64,000 bases of DNA from CAYPNF01 sp964411985 (lineage in GTDB: Bacteria; Verrucomicrobiota; Verrucomicrobiia; Limisphaerales; J093). The stretch spans positions 1 through 64,000 of the forward strand of contig CAYPNF010000042.1 in the NCBI GenBank assembly GCA_964411985.1, given 5' to 3'. The position numbers and the translations under genes are program-made. Of the stretch, positions 45,178 to 53,305 are shown in pieces (the first letter of the stretch is position 1; the number at the start of each line of letters is the position of its first letter). The notes beneath the pieces were generated by a model. It was not told the origin of the DNA, ran no database searches, and was given only the letters and a program-made list of their open reading frames with translations.

Positions 45178-46740
45178 ATGTCGTCTCCACTACCCCATCC
45201 GAACGCCGCAACCCAAACCGGCGCCGCCCCGTTCCTGGTGCGAATGGCCGGCATTGGCAAGCGGTTCGGTAGTGTAACGGTCCTACGCGATGTGAGTCTC
45301 GACATCCGCGCCGGGGAAGTGCTGATCCTGGCTGGGGAGAACGGTGCCGGGAAAAGCACACTTATCAAGATTCTTGGGGGGGTTCACACGGACTTCGAGG
45401 GGGAGATCACCATCAAGGGACATGTCGTGCGCCCACGTTCCCCGCTGGAGGCCAACTCGCTCGGAGTCGCGCTCATTTACCAGGAACTCTCCCTCGTCCC
45501 CAGCATGAGCGTGGCAGACAATATCTTCCTGGGCCGCACGAGGACACGGGCAGGCTTCGTGGACGACCGGCAGCAACAACAAGAGGCCCAGCGCCTCCTG
45601 GACCAGCTCGGCATCGACATCGATGTCTCCCGGCGTGTGGAAGACCTGCCCATTGCCCAGCAGCAGTTGGTTGAAATCGCCAAAGCCCTCGCCCAGAATG
45701 CGAAGGTCATCGTCATGGATGAGCCGACCAGCTGCCTCAACGCTCCGGAGGTGGAAAAACTGTTTAGCCTCATCGCCCAACTCAAGGCGCGTGGCTGTGG
45801 CATCGTCTACATCACCCATCGGATGGAGGAAATCGAGCGGGTGGCGGACCGCATCACCGTTTTGCGCGATGGCCAATACATCGGCAGCGCCCCGGCCGCT
45901 GAGTTGACGCCAGCCCAGCTGGTGCAATGGATGGTGGGTTGTGACGTGGAACAACAATTCCCACGCCACACTACCCGGCTGGGGGAAGAACGACTGAGGC
46001 TGAAGGACTTCACCGTCGCCGGAGACCGCCGCGGAGGAAGACCGACCGTGGATGCCGTTTCTCTCACGGTGCGGGCGGGGGAGATTCTGGGGATTGCGGG
46101 TCTCCAGGATTCGGGAGCAAGCTCGCTCTTCCTGAGTCTGTTTGGTGCCTACGGCAAAGCGGTCGAGGGCGAGGCATGGTTGAACGGCAAGCCTTTGGAA
46201 ATCGTCAACCCACGCCAAGCCATCCGGCAAGGGGTGGCACTTCTCACCAACGACCGCAAGGCAACCGGCCTGGTTCTTCCCCTATCGATCATCGCCAATG
46301 CCACCCTGGCCAGCCTCCCGCGCATCTCACCCGGTGGCTGGCGACAGCCCACCCGCGAACGGGAGATCGCTCGGGAACTCGGCGAAACGCTCTCCTTGCG
46401 GGCCGGATCCCTCGACCTCGAAGTAGGCGCCCTCTCCGGCGGCAACCAACAGAAGGTGGCCCTGGCCAAGTGGCTCCACACTAACCCACAGCTGCTCCTG
46501 CTCGATGAACCCACGCGCGGAATCGACATCGGTGCAAAACGCGAGATCTATCAACTTCTGGGAAACCTCGCCTCCCGCGGAATCGCCGTGCTCCTGATCA
46601 CCTCCGAACTGCCTGAACTGCTGGCCTTGAGTGACCGAATCCTGGTCTTGCACCGGGGCCGGGCCACCGCCGAGTTCACCCGCGAAGAGGCCACCGCCAC
46701 CCGAATTCTTCAAGCCGCCATGGGAAGCCTTTCTGTATGA
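45178..46740 (+). CDS. Sugar ABC transporter ATPase, two-domain (RbsA/MglA type)
   Basis: 520 residues. The first ABC domain has Walker A GENGAGKST, Q-loop in IYQELSLVPS, signature in EDLPIAQQQLVEIAKAL and Walker B VIVMDEPTS. The second domain has a degenerate Walker A (GLQDSGASSLFLS) but an intact signature (LSGGNQQKVALAKWL) and Walker B (LLLLDEPTRG). This asymmetric layout is typical of carbohydrate importers of the ribose/galactose class. It overlaps the permease gene as ATGA. Confidence 0.92.
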   Translation: MSSPLPHPNAATQTGAAPFLVRMAGIGKRFGSVTVLRDVSLDIRAGEVLILAGENGAGKSTLIKILGGVHTDFEGEITIKGHVVRPRSPLEANSLGVALIYQELSLVPSMSVADNIFLGRTRTRAGFVDDRQQQQEAQRLLDQLGIDIDVSRRVEDLPIAQQQLVEIAKALAQNAKVIVMDEPTSCLNAPEVEKLFSLIAQLKARGCGIVYITHRMEEIERVADRITVLRDGQYIGSAPAAELTPAQLVQWMVGCDVEQQFPRHTTRLGEERLRLKDFTVAGDRRGGRPTVDAVSLTVRAGEILGIAGLQDSGASSLFLSLFGAYGKAVEGEAWLNGKPLEIVNPRQAIRQGVALLTNDRKATGLVLPLSIIANATLASLPRISPGGWRQPTREREIARELGETLSLRAGSLDLEVGALSGGNQQKVALAKWLHTNPQLLLLDEPTRGIDIGAKREIYQLLGNLASRGIAVLLITSELPELLALSDRILVLHRGRATAEFTREEATATRILQAAMGSLSV

Positions 46741-47750
46741 GCCCACCTCCCGTCACCCAACCGAAGTCGATCGCCTGGCGCATGTGGAGTAATCCGGCTG
46801 CGCGCGCCACCGTGGCCCTGGTGGCGGTGTTTGTGATCGGGTGCCTCTTCAACGCCGACGGCGCCTTCTTCAAGCTCGGCACGCATCGGGACGCGCTTCG
46901 CCAATCCTCGGTTTTTGGCATGCTCGCGTGCGGCATGACCCTGGTCATCATCAGCGGAGGCATCGATCTGGCGGTGGGAAGCATGTTAGCCTTGGTCTCC
47001 GTCTCCTTCTCTGTCATGAGCATTCATTGGGGGTGGAACCCGTGGCTCACGGTCCCGTTCAGCCTCCTGGTCGGCGCGCTCTGCGGCGGTGTGGCGGGCG
47101 GGGTCACCGCTTGGTTTCGGATCCAACCTTTCATCGCCACCCTCGCCATGATGGTGTTTGCCCGCGGACTTGCCAAAACGGTCTCGGGCGGCATGAAGGT
47201 GTCCACCGCGGTGAAGAATGCGGATGGCACCTTTCAGTACGTCGAAGTGCCAGGCATCTTCCGCGCCATCGATAACCGAATCTTCGACGGAAACCTCTCT
47301 GTGGTCACCGCCATCTTCGCCGTCTGCGCGCTCCTCACCTGGATCCTGCTTTCCCGGCATCGCTGGGGTCGCCAGCTCTACGCGATCGGAGGAAACGAGG
47401 AGGCAGCGCGGCTTTCAGGAGTGCCCGTGGATGTCACCAAGCTTCTGGCTTATGTCGCCTCGGGTGTGCTCGCGGCGGTCGCTGGGCTATGCCAGGCGGC
47501 GCAGGAACAGCAGGGCGATCCCGAAGCCGGTGTCGGCTATGAACTGACTGCCATTGCCATGGTGGTCATTGGAGGAACTCCCCTCACCGGCGGACGGGGT
47601 GGAATCGGCCTCACACTCCTCGGCGTTCTGACCATCGGTTACCTGGAAAAGATTCTCAGCATCAATGCCGTCCCCGAAGCGAGCCGTTTGATGCTCACCG
47701 GCGCCATCATCATCGCTGCCGTGCTCACCCAACGCCGCCGCCGATCGTGA
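46737..47750 (+). CDS. Sugar ABC transporter permease (RbsC type)
   Basis: 337 residues with about 8-10 membrane helices. The conserved ISGGIDLAVGSMLALVS, AWFRIQPFIATLAMMVFARG and GVLAAVAGLCQAAQEQQGDP segments mark the BPD_transp_2 family. The ATPase is fused to the operon by an ATGA overlap. No periplasmic binding protein gene occurs in the operon or elsewhere in the window, so either the binder is encoded elsewhere or a neighbouring secreted protein substitutes. Confidence 0.92.
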   Translation: MSPPPVTQPKSIAWRMWSNPAARATVALVAVFVIGCLFNADGAFFKLGTHRDALRQSSVFGMLACGMTLVIISGGIDLAVGSMLALVSVSFSVMSIHWGWNPWLTVPFSLLVGALCGGVAGGVTAWFRIQPFIATLAMMVFARGLAKTVSGGMKVSTAVKNADGTFQYVEVPGIFRAIDNRIFDGNLSVVTAIFAVCALLTWILLSRHRWGRQLYAIGGNEEAARLSGVPVDVTKLLAYVASGVLAAVAGLCQAAQEQQGDPEAGVGYELTAIAMVVIGGTPLTGGRGGIGLTLLGVLTIGYLEKILSINAVPEASRLMLTGAIIIAAVLTQRRRRS

Positions 47751-47760
47751 ATACCCTATT

Positions 47761-50700
47761 ATGAAATCCTCCCAAGGTTCCTGTGCCCCTGGCAGTTCCT
47801 GCGGCTGCAGCGACCGCCGATCGTTCCTCAAGCTAACCGGTCTGACCGCCCTCTCCTTCGCGGCTGCGGATCCCTTGCACTCCATCGCCGGCCCGTTCGA
47901 ACCCAAGGACACTGCGGACCATTTCGTGCCCGCCGACAAGAAGCTGAAACCCGATTGGATCCAATCGCTCTTCGCCAAAGGTGAACCCACTTGGTACCGA
48001 GGCGAAGACTTGCGCATGTTCGCCATGCCGGTGGGCGGGATCGGCGCGGGGCAACTCTACCTGACGGGCGAGGGACGCCTGGTGCATTGGGATATCTTCA
48101 ACTCCGATAGCAATTACGCCCCGACCGCGGACACGCACTACCAACGCCTGCCCAGTCCGGCCGCGCCTCTCCAGCAGGGTTTTGCCATCCGCGTGCGCAC
48201 CAAAAACCGGGTTCTGGTGCGGAACCTCGATCGCGCCGGTTTCCCAGGAGTCCAAGCCCGTGGAGAATACCCTATCGGCCGGGTCCGATACGCCGATCCC
48301 AACTTCCCGGTCACGGTGGAACTGGAAGCCTTCTCCCCCTTCATCCCCTTGAATGCCGCGGACAGTGCCCTCCCGGCTACCGTCCTCCAGTTCCGAGTCA
48401 AGAACCAGGGTACGGCCAAGGCTGAGGTCACTCTGGCCGGCTGGCTCGAGAATGGCGTTTGCTGCCATACCGGCGAAGTCTACGAAGGAGTCCGCCGACA
48501 CCAACTCGTCCAGCGCGGCAATCTCACCATGATCCTGGGCTCCGCCCGAGCCATCCAGTCCTCCGGCGCAGCCCTCCGTCCCGCTCACACGCTCGCTGAC
48601 TTTGAGCAGGACAACTACGGCGACTGGAAAGCAGAAGGAACCGCCTTCGGCAAACAGCCCGCCCGCGGTACTCTCCCCAACCAGCAACCCGTGACTGGCT
48701 TCCAGGGCAAGGGCCTGGTCAACACCTTCCTTCAGGGCGACCCGCCCCAGGGGACCCTCACCTCCCCGCTGTTTGTCATCGACCGCGCCTTTCTCAATTT
48801 CCTGATCGGTGGCGGCGGCCTGGCAGGGAAAACCTGTATCAACCTGCTCGTCGAAGGCAAAGTCGTTCGCACCGCCACCGGCAAGAACGTCGAAGCACTC
48901 ACCTGGAGTTCCTGGAACGTCCGCGAACTCCAGGGGCGCCAGGCCCAGATCCAGATTGTCGACAAGGACTCCGGCCCTTGGGGACACGTCAATATCGATC
49001 AGATGGAGCTGAGCGATGCGCCTCGCCGCGGCCAGGGCGGACCGCTGGAGACCCAGCATGACTTTGGCACCATGGGGTTGGGGATCATCAGCGGCAAACG
49101 TCCTTCCCTCACCGTTCTCGATCTACCCGATCATTCGCTCTCCGCGCTGCTCCAGGGAGAAAGCGCCCTGGCTTCCGCGAAAGAATTGGAAAAACCTTTC
49201 TCAAGTTCGCTCTGTGCCGCCCTTGGACAAAAAGTATCCCTCAAACCTGGACAGGAAACCGTCCTCACCTTCGTGGTCACCTGGCACTTTCCGAACCGCG
49301 CCAAGAACGGGAATTACTATGCCACTCGCCATACCAACGCCCTCGCGGTGGCCGAGTACACGGCCAAGCACCTGGATCGGCTTGCCGGTCAGACCCGGCT
49401 CTGGCGTGACACCTGGTATGATTCCACTCTGCCCACCTGGCTCCTGGACCGCCTTTTCGCTCCCGTCTCCATCCTCGCCAGCTCCACCTGTCAGTGGTGG
49501 GCGAACGGCCGGTTCTGGGCTTGGGAAGGGGTCCGTTGCTGCGAAGGCACCTGCGCCCACGTGTGGAATTATGAACACGCGATGGCCCGTCTCTTCCCCG
49601 ACCTGGAACGTTCCGTCCGCGAAATGCAGGATTTCGGCACGGGCTTCGTCGAAGCCACGGGTGCCATCCACTTCCGCGGCGAGAGCAATGATTGGTGGGC
49701 GGGCGACAGCCAGGGAGGCACCGTGCTCAAATGCCTGCGGGAACATCAGATGTCCAAAGATCCCACCTTCCTGAAGCGCAACTGGCCGCGCATCAAAAAG
49801 ACCGTGGAGTTCTTGCTCAAGGAAGACGGCAACCAGGACGGCCTCCTGGAGGGCTCGCAGCACAACACCTACGACATCAATTTCGAAGGCGCCAATACCA
49901 TGGTCGGCTCGCTCTATCTTGGCGCGCTGCGGGCGGCGGAGGAAATGGCCAAGGAGGTCGGAGACACCGAATTCGCCGCACTCTGCCGGAAGGTATTTAC
50001 CTCCGGCGCCAAGCTCTCCGTGGATCGTCTCTACAACGGCGAGTATTTCATCCAAAAGGTCGATCTGCAGAAGCATCCGAAGCACCAGTATGCGGATGGC
50101 TGTCTCGCGGACCAAATGTTTGGACAAGGCTGGGCACACCAGGTCGGACTGGGTTACCTGTATCCCAAGGAAACGGTATTGTCCTCGTTGCGCGCTATCT
50201 GGACGTACGACTGGGCCCCGGACATCGGGCCGCAGAACGCGGCTCATCCGCCCCAACGTTGGTTCGCCCGCCCGGGCGAAGCCGGCTTGTTCACCTGTAC
50301 TTGGCCCAAGAGCAAGCACCTGGGACCGGAATCCGTGCTCTACCGCGACGAAATCTGGACCGGCATCGAGTACCAGGTGGCCGGTCATATGGCCTGGGAA
50401 GGAATGCTCCAGGAAGCCCTCGCCATCTGCCGCGGCATCCATGATCGCTATCATCCCGCCCGACAGAATCCATGGAACGAGGTGGAGTGCGGCGACCATT
50501 ACGCCCGCGCGATGGCCAGTTATGGAGTTTTCCTCGGCCTGTGCGGCTTCGAAGCACATGGGCCAAAGGGTCATCTCGGCTTTGCACCACGCATCACTCC
50601 GGGCGATTTTCGGGGCGCCTTCACCTGCGCCGAGGGCTGGGGCACGTACCGGCAGCGTACAGAAGGAACGGCCTGCCATGCCTCTCTGGAAGTCAAGTGG

Positions 50701-50895
50701 GGCCAGGTCCGACTCCGGTCTTTGGCTCTAGCCTGCGCGCCCGGCGTCACTCCTGCCAAAGTCACCGTAAGACTGCAAGGCAAGGATCTGCCCGCAAGCC
50801 TGCGCTTCGAGGAAGGCCGAATGCGGATCAACCTTGCCTCCGAAGTCACGATCCTCCCCGGCCAGACTCTTTCCGCCATCTGTGAACATCGGTGA
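47761..50895 (+). CDS. GH116 glucosylceramidase-like enzyme, Tat-exported, with inserted beta-sandwich module
   Basis: 1044 residues. A Tat signal (SDRRSFLKLTGLTAL) opens the protein. The N-terminal GH116 beta-sandwich begins near AMPVGGIGAGQLYLTGEGRL. About residues 280-420 form an extra module (DNYGDWKAEGTAFGKQPARG, INFLIGGGG-like FLNFLIGGGGLAGK, QIVDKDSGPWGHVNIDQ), which resembles the module found in bacterial GH32 levanases. The DUF608 (alpha/alpha)6 catalytic barrel follows, with CCEGTCAHVWNYEHAM and GSQHNTYDINFEGANTM. The enzyme should hydrolyse beta-glucosides or beta-xylosides. It is the last gene of the operon, 10 bases after the permease. Confidence 0.88.
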   Translation: MKSSQGSCAPGSSCGCSDRRSFLKLTGLTALSFAAADPLHSIAGPFEPKDTADHFVPADKKLKPDWIQSLFAKGEPTWYRGEDLRMFAMPVGGIGAGQLYLTGEGRLVHWDIFNSDSNYAPTADTHYQRLPSPAAPLQQGFAIRVRTKNRVLVRNLDRAGFPGVQARGEYPIGRVRYADPNFPVTVELEAFSPFIPLNAADSALPATVLQFRVKNQGTAKAEVTLAGWLENGVCCHTGEVYEGVRRHQLVQRGNLTMILGSARAIQSSGAALRPAHTLADFEQDNYGDWKAEGTAFGKQPARGTLPNQQPVTGFQGKGLVNTFLQGDPPQGTLTSPLFVIDRAFLNFLIGGGGLAGKTCINLLVEGKVVRTATGKNVEALTWSSWNVRELQGRQAQIQIVDKDSGPWGHVNIDQMELSDAPRRGQGGPLETQHDFGTMGLGIISGKRPSLTVLDLPDHSLSALLQGESALASAKELEKPFSSSLCAALGQKVSLKPGQETVLTFVVTWHFPNRAKNGNYYATRHTNALAVAEYTAKHLDRLAGQTRLWRDTWYDSTLPTWLLDRLFAPVSILASSTCQWWANGRFWAWEGVRCCEGTCAHVWNYEHAMARLFPDLERSVREMQDFGTGFVEATGAIHFRGESNDWWAGDSQGGTVLKCLREHQMSKDPTFLKRNWPRIKKTVEFLLKEDGNQDGLLEGSQHNTYDINFEGANTMVGSLYLGALRAAEEMAKEVGDTEFAALCRKVFTSGAKLSVDRLYNGEYFIQKVDLQKHPKHQYADGCLADQMFGQGWAHQVGLGYLYPKETVLSSLRAIWTYDWAPDIGPQNAAHPPQRWFARPGEAGLFTCTWPKSKHLGPESVLYRDEIWTGIEYQVAGHMAWEGMLQEALAICRGIHDRYHPARQNPWNEVECGDHYARAMASYGVFLGLCGFEAHGPKGHLGFAPRITPGDFRGAFTCAEGWGTYRQRTEGTACHASLEVKWGQVRLRSLALACAPGVTPAKVTVRLQGKDLPASLRFEEGRMRINLASEVTILPGQTLSAICEHR

Positions 50896-50950
50896 CATCT
50901 GCGGATACCTCCTCCATAAATCACATCCTGAAAACCATCCACGGAGGCAA

Positions 50951-51109
50951 CGAAGCAGGCAGGAAGAGAAGACCTTCATCCCCGAGCCTTTTACCCCTCG
51001 GCGGCTACGAGGAAGGGAACTGAGACAGGATGAGCAGGATGCACAGGATGAAAAGCAAACAATGCCGAACGCAATGGAATCCCATCCTGTGAATCTTGTT
51101 CATCATGTC
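50951..51109. repeat. Tandem-like repeat unit 1, including repeat family A copy 2
   Basis: A 159-base stretch that recurs almost exactly at 51235-51493. Its second half (from 51024) is the ACAGGATGA chain followed by the reverse CATCCTGTGAATCTTGT chain. Confidence 0.75.
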
Positions 51110-51184
51110 AGAACCCACCTGTCTTCCTCTTCGTTTCCTTTGTTTCCTTCTGTAAAGAATTGAGGTTCAGCTGAAATCCGCAGG

Positions 51185-51263
51185 GTGCCGCAGATGGAGA
51201 GCCAATCTTGTTGATGCTTCACCATGAAGAAGACCGAAGCAGGCAGGAAGAGAAGACCTTCAT
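51185..51263. repeat. Repeat family B copy, left portion only
   Basis: About 75 bases from GTGCCGCAGAT to the GCAGGAAGAGAAG region, roughly 80% identical by eye to 58246-58325. It runs into repeat unit 2. Confidence 0.55.
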
Positions 51264-51493
51264 CCCCGAGCCTTTTACCCCTCGGCGGCNNNNNNNNNNN
51301 NNNNNNNNNNNNNNNNNNNNNNNNNNNNNNNNNNNNNNNNNNNNNNNNNNNNNNNNNNNNNNNNNNNNNNNNNNNNNNNNNNNNNNNNNTACGAGGAAGG
51401 GAACTGAGACAGGATGACCAGGATGCACAGGATGAAAAGCAAACGGTGCCGAACGCAATGCAATCCCATCCTGTGAATCTTGTTCATCATGTC
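51235..51493. repeat. Repeat unit 2, interrupted by the N gap, including repeat family A copy 3
   Basis: 55 bases before the gap (51235-51289) match 50951-51005, and 104 bases after it (51390-51493) match 51006-51109. The N run therefore falls at a point where unit 1 has no missing bases. Confidence 0.75.
51290..51389. other. Assembly gap of exactly 100 N
   Basis: The fixed length indicates a scaffold gap of unknown true size. It lies inside a repeat copy. Confidence 0.98.
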
Positions 51494-51604
51494 GGCCCCC
51501 CTGTCTTTTCCGCCCCTCGGCGATGGGTGTTCTACTCCCCTGACTGCCCGAGTCACTATGGTGATCGAATGCGGGAGAGGCGGGAGAGACAAAATCCAGA
51601 TTCA

Positions 51605-53047
51605 TCACCGCAGACCTTCGCCGGTTTGGGCGGTCGCGGCGGCGGAAGGTTTGAAAGTCCTTTCCGCTTCCCAGGCGATGAATTCCTCTGCGGTCGCGCG
51701 GGTGGCGACTTCAGAATGACCGTCTGCAAACACGTAGGCGCGCGCGAGTTTGCCCTCCGGAGTTACCATCCCCTCACGCTCCTTGACCAGCAGTGTCTGC
51801 GCGGGATTGGAGATCGACTGAAGCGGCCCGCTGTAGGCAATCTCGTAGGCATTGGTATCGAACTGATTCAGGCCCTTCATGTAGGCCGAGGCCTCAGCAT
51901 AATGGCTGGGAAGAACATCCCCGTGGTCGCCAGCGTAGATGATGAACGCGAGAGCCACCTGCTTCAGATGATTCATCTTCAGGATCGCCATCTCGCTGAA
52001 TCCTTGCCAGGCCGGATCACGCTCCCGGGCCTCCTCAGAATCATGATTTGCTTGGGGTTCGGCCAACCCAGATCCAGCCGCAGCCGTCTTGGGGGCGCTG
52101 GCCAACTGTCGCCGCAACTGCCCCACTTCGTTGCGAAGCCGAAGGAGGTCAGCGGATTCCTTGCGTAAACGTGCAATTTCCTGGTCACGCAGTTGCAGAT
52201 CTCCGGCTGCGCCCTCAAACTGGGCGCCCAGGCTTTGTGCTTTCGCCACCAGGGCCTGGTTCTCGGCGCGCAGACTCGCGACATTTTGCTCCTGCACAAA
52301 GTAGGTGACGGTTCCAGCGACGATGGCTGCACCGGTCAAAGCCGATGCGGTTTTCAAGGTAAACAGGTTCATAATACTCAGACTACTCATGGAAGTTGCT
52401 GTGCCAGACGCAAACGCCGCCCCCGCCACGGCCGCAAGCGTGCCCGCCGGAGCCGCACTCACGGCATGGGCGGTCAAAACAGCGACGAGCGCGCCGCCAC
52501 TCAGGCTCACTCCTTTGCGGGCAAACACCGTCCTCAGACGCTCGACGGCACGGCCCACGCGCTTGCGAGCGGCTTCCTCGCTCACCCCCAGGGCCATCCC
52601 CACGGTGCGCAACTCCCGCCGCTCGAAGTACCTCAATAACAGCGCTTCCCGCTCCTCCTCGTTCAATTCCTGCATAGCCTGGTCAATGAGCGGACTCAAT
52701 CGGTCCCAGTCAGGCTCGGAAGGGGCTTCGAGTGGTTGCATGGCAAGGGCTTGGGCTTCGCGAGCGCGACGCCGCTGTTCCGTGCGGACGAACTTGCAGC
52801 CTGCATGGTGGGCGCTGGTAAACAGCCATCCTGCCAGGGACGACCGATCCCTCAACGACCGCGCTTTCGCCGCCAAGTCCGTAAAGACGGACTGGGCAAC
52901 ATCCCGTGCTGCCTCCGCATCCCCCGCTACCTGCCGCAAGGCGGCGGAATAGACGAGGTCAAAATGGCGGCTGACAATCTCCGTGAAGGCAGGTTCCGAC
53001 CCTTCTTTCACGTAACGGGAGAGCAGTTCTGCATCCGGCACATTCAT
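51605..53047 (-). CDS. ECF sigma factor fused to a membrane anchor and pseudopilin-like C-terminal domain
   Basis: 480 residues. Region 2 is in EPAFTEIVSRHFDLVYSAAL and ARDVAQSVFTDLAAKARSL, and region 4 in LLLRYFERRELRTVGMALGV and EEAARKRVGRAVERL, at residues 1-170. Two hydrophobic segments follow (about 180-215 and 228-250), then a coiled coil (about 250-310). The C-terminal domain has KMNHLKQVALAFIIYAGDH, DVLPSHY and YVFADGHSEVATRAT, the same pattern as in the membrane protein at 27244-28323. The sigma part and a sensor-like extracytoplasmic part are thus in one chain. It is a single-gene unit. Confidence 0.8.
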   Translation of the reverse strand: MNVPDAELLSRYVKEGSEPAFTEIVSRHFDLVYSAALRQVAGDAEAARDVAQSVFTDLAAKARSLRDRSSLAGWLFTSAHHAGCKFVRTEQRRRAREAQALAMQPLEAPSEPDWDRLSPLIDQAMQELNEEEREALLLRYFERRELRTVGMALGVSEEAARKRVGRAVERLRTVFARKGVSLSGGALVAVLTAHAVSAAPAGTLAAVAGAAFASGTATSMSSLSIMNLFTLKTASALTGAAIVAGTVTYFVQEQNVASLRAENQALVAKAQSLGAQFEGAAGDLQLRDQEIARLRKESADLLRLRNEVGQLRRQLASAPKTAAAGSGLAEPQANHDSEEARERDPAWQGFSEMAILKMNHLKQVALAFIIYAGDHGDVLPSHYAEASAYMKGLNQFDTNAYEIAYSGPLQSISNPAQTLLVKEREGMVTPEGKLARAYVFADGHSEVATRATAEEFIAWEAERTFKPSAAATAQTGEGLR

Positions 53048-53305
53048 GTTTCAACCTATAGCACCCGCCCGATGGAAAACCGGACAGCTGTTTCTTTGGA
53101 CAAGGCCCCCCGCCATCCATTTCACCTACGCATCCATTTCGCGACTTGTACTGCACCCCGAGTTTTCTTAGAGTCTCCGCCAGATCCAAAAGACTCCGAC
53201 TAATGTTCGCATGAGAAACCGATCCAGGTTCCACGCCTCGACAAGCGGCTGATTCTTGTCCATCGGGTTAAAACCAGAGTCGATGCGAATCCTTGGAATG
53301 TCAGC

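Larger units (their letters stand above)
50896..51604. other. 709-base gene-free region with repeats and assembly gap
   Basis: The region holds two copies of one repeat, repeat families A and B, and a 100-base N run. No gene was found. Confidence 0.6.

Noticed and set aside
49201..50679. A 492-codon minus-strand frame opposite the GH116 barrel
   Set aside because: Antisense shadow of a strong gene, no domain features.
51208..52168. Open frames crossing the N run
   Set aside because: They contain unknown residues from the gap and repeats, and the plus-strand one runs antisense into the sigma-fusion gene.
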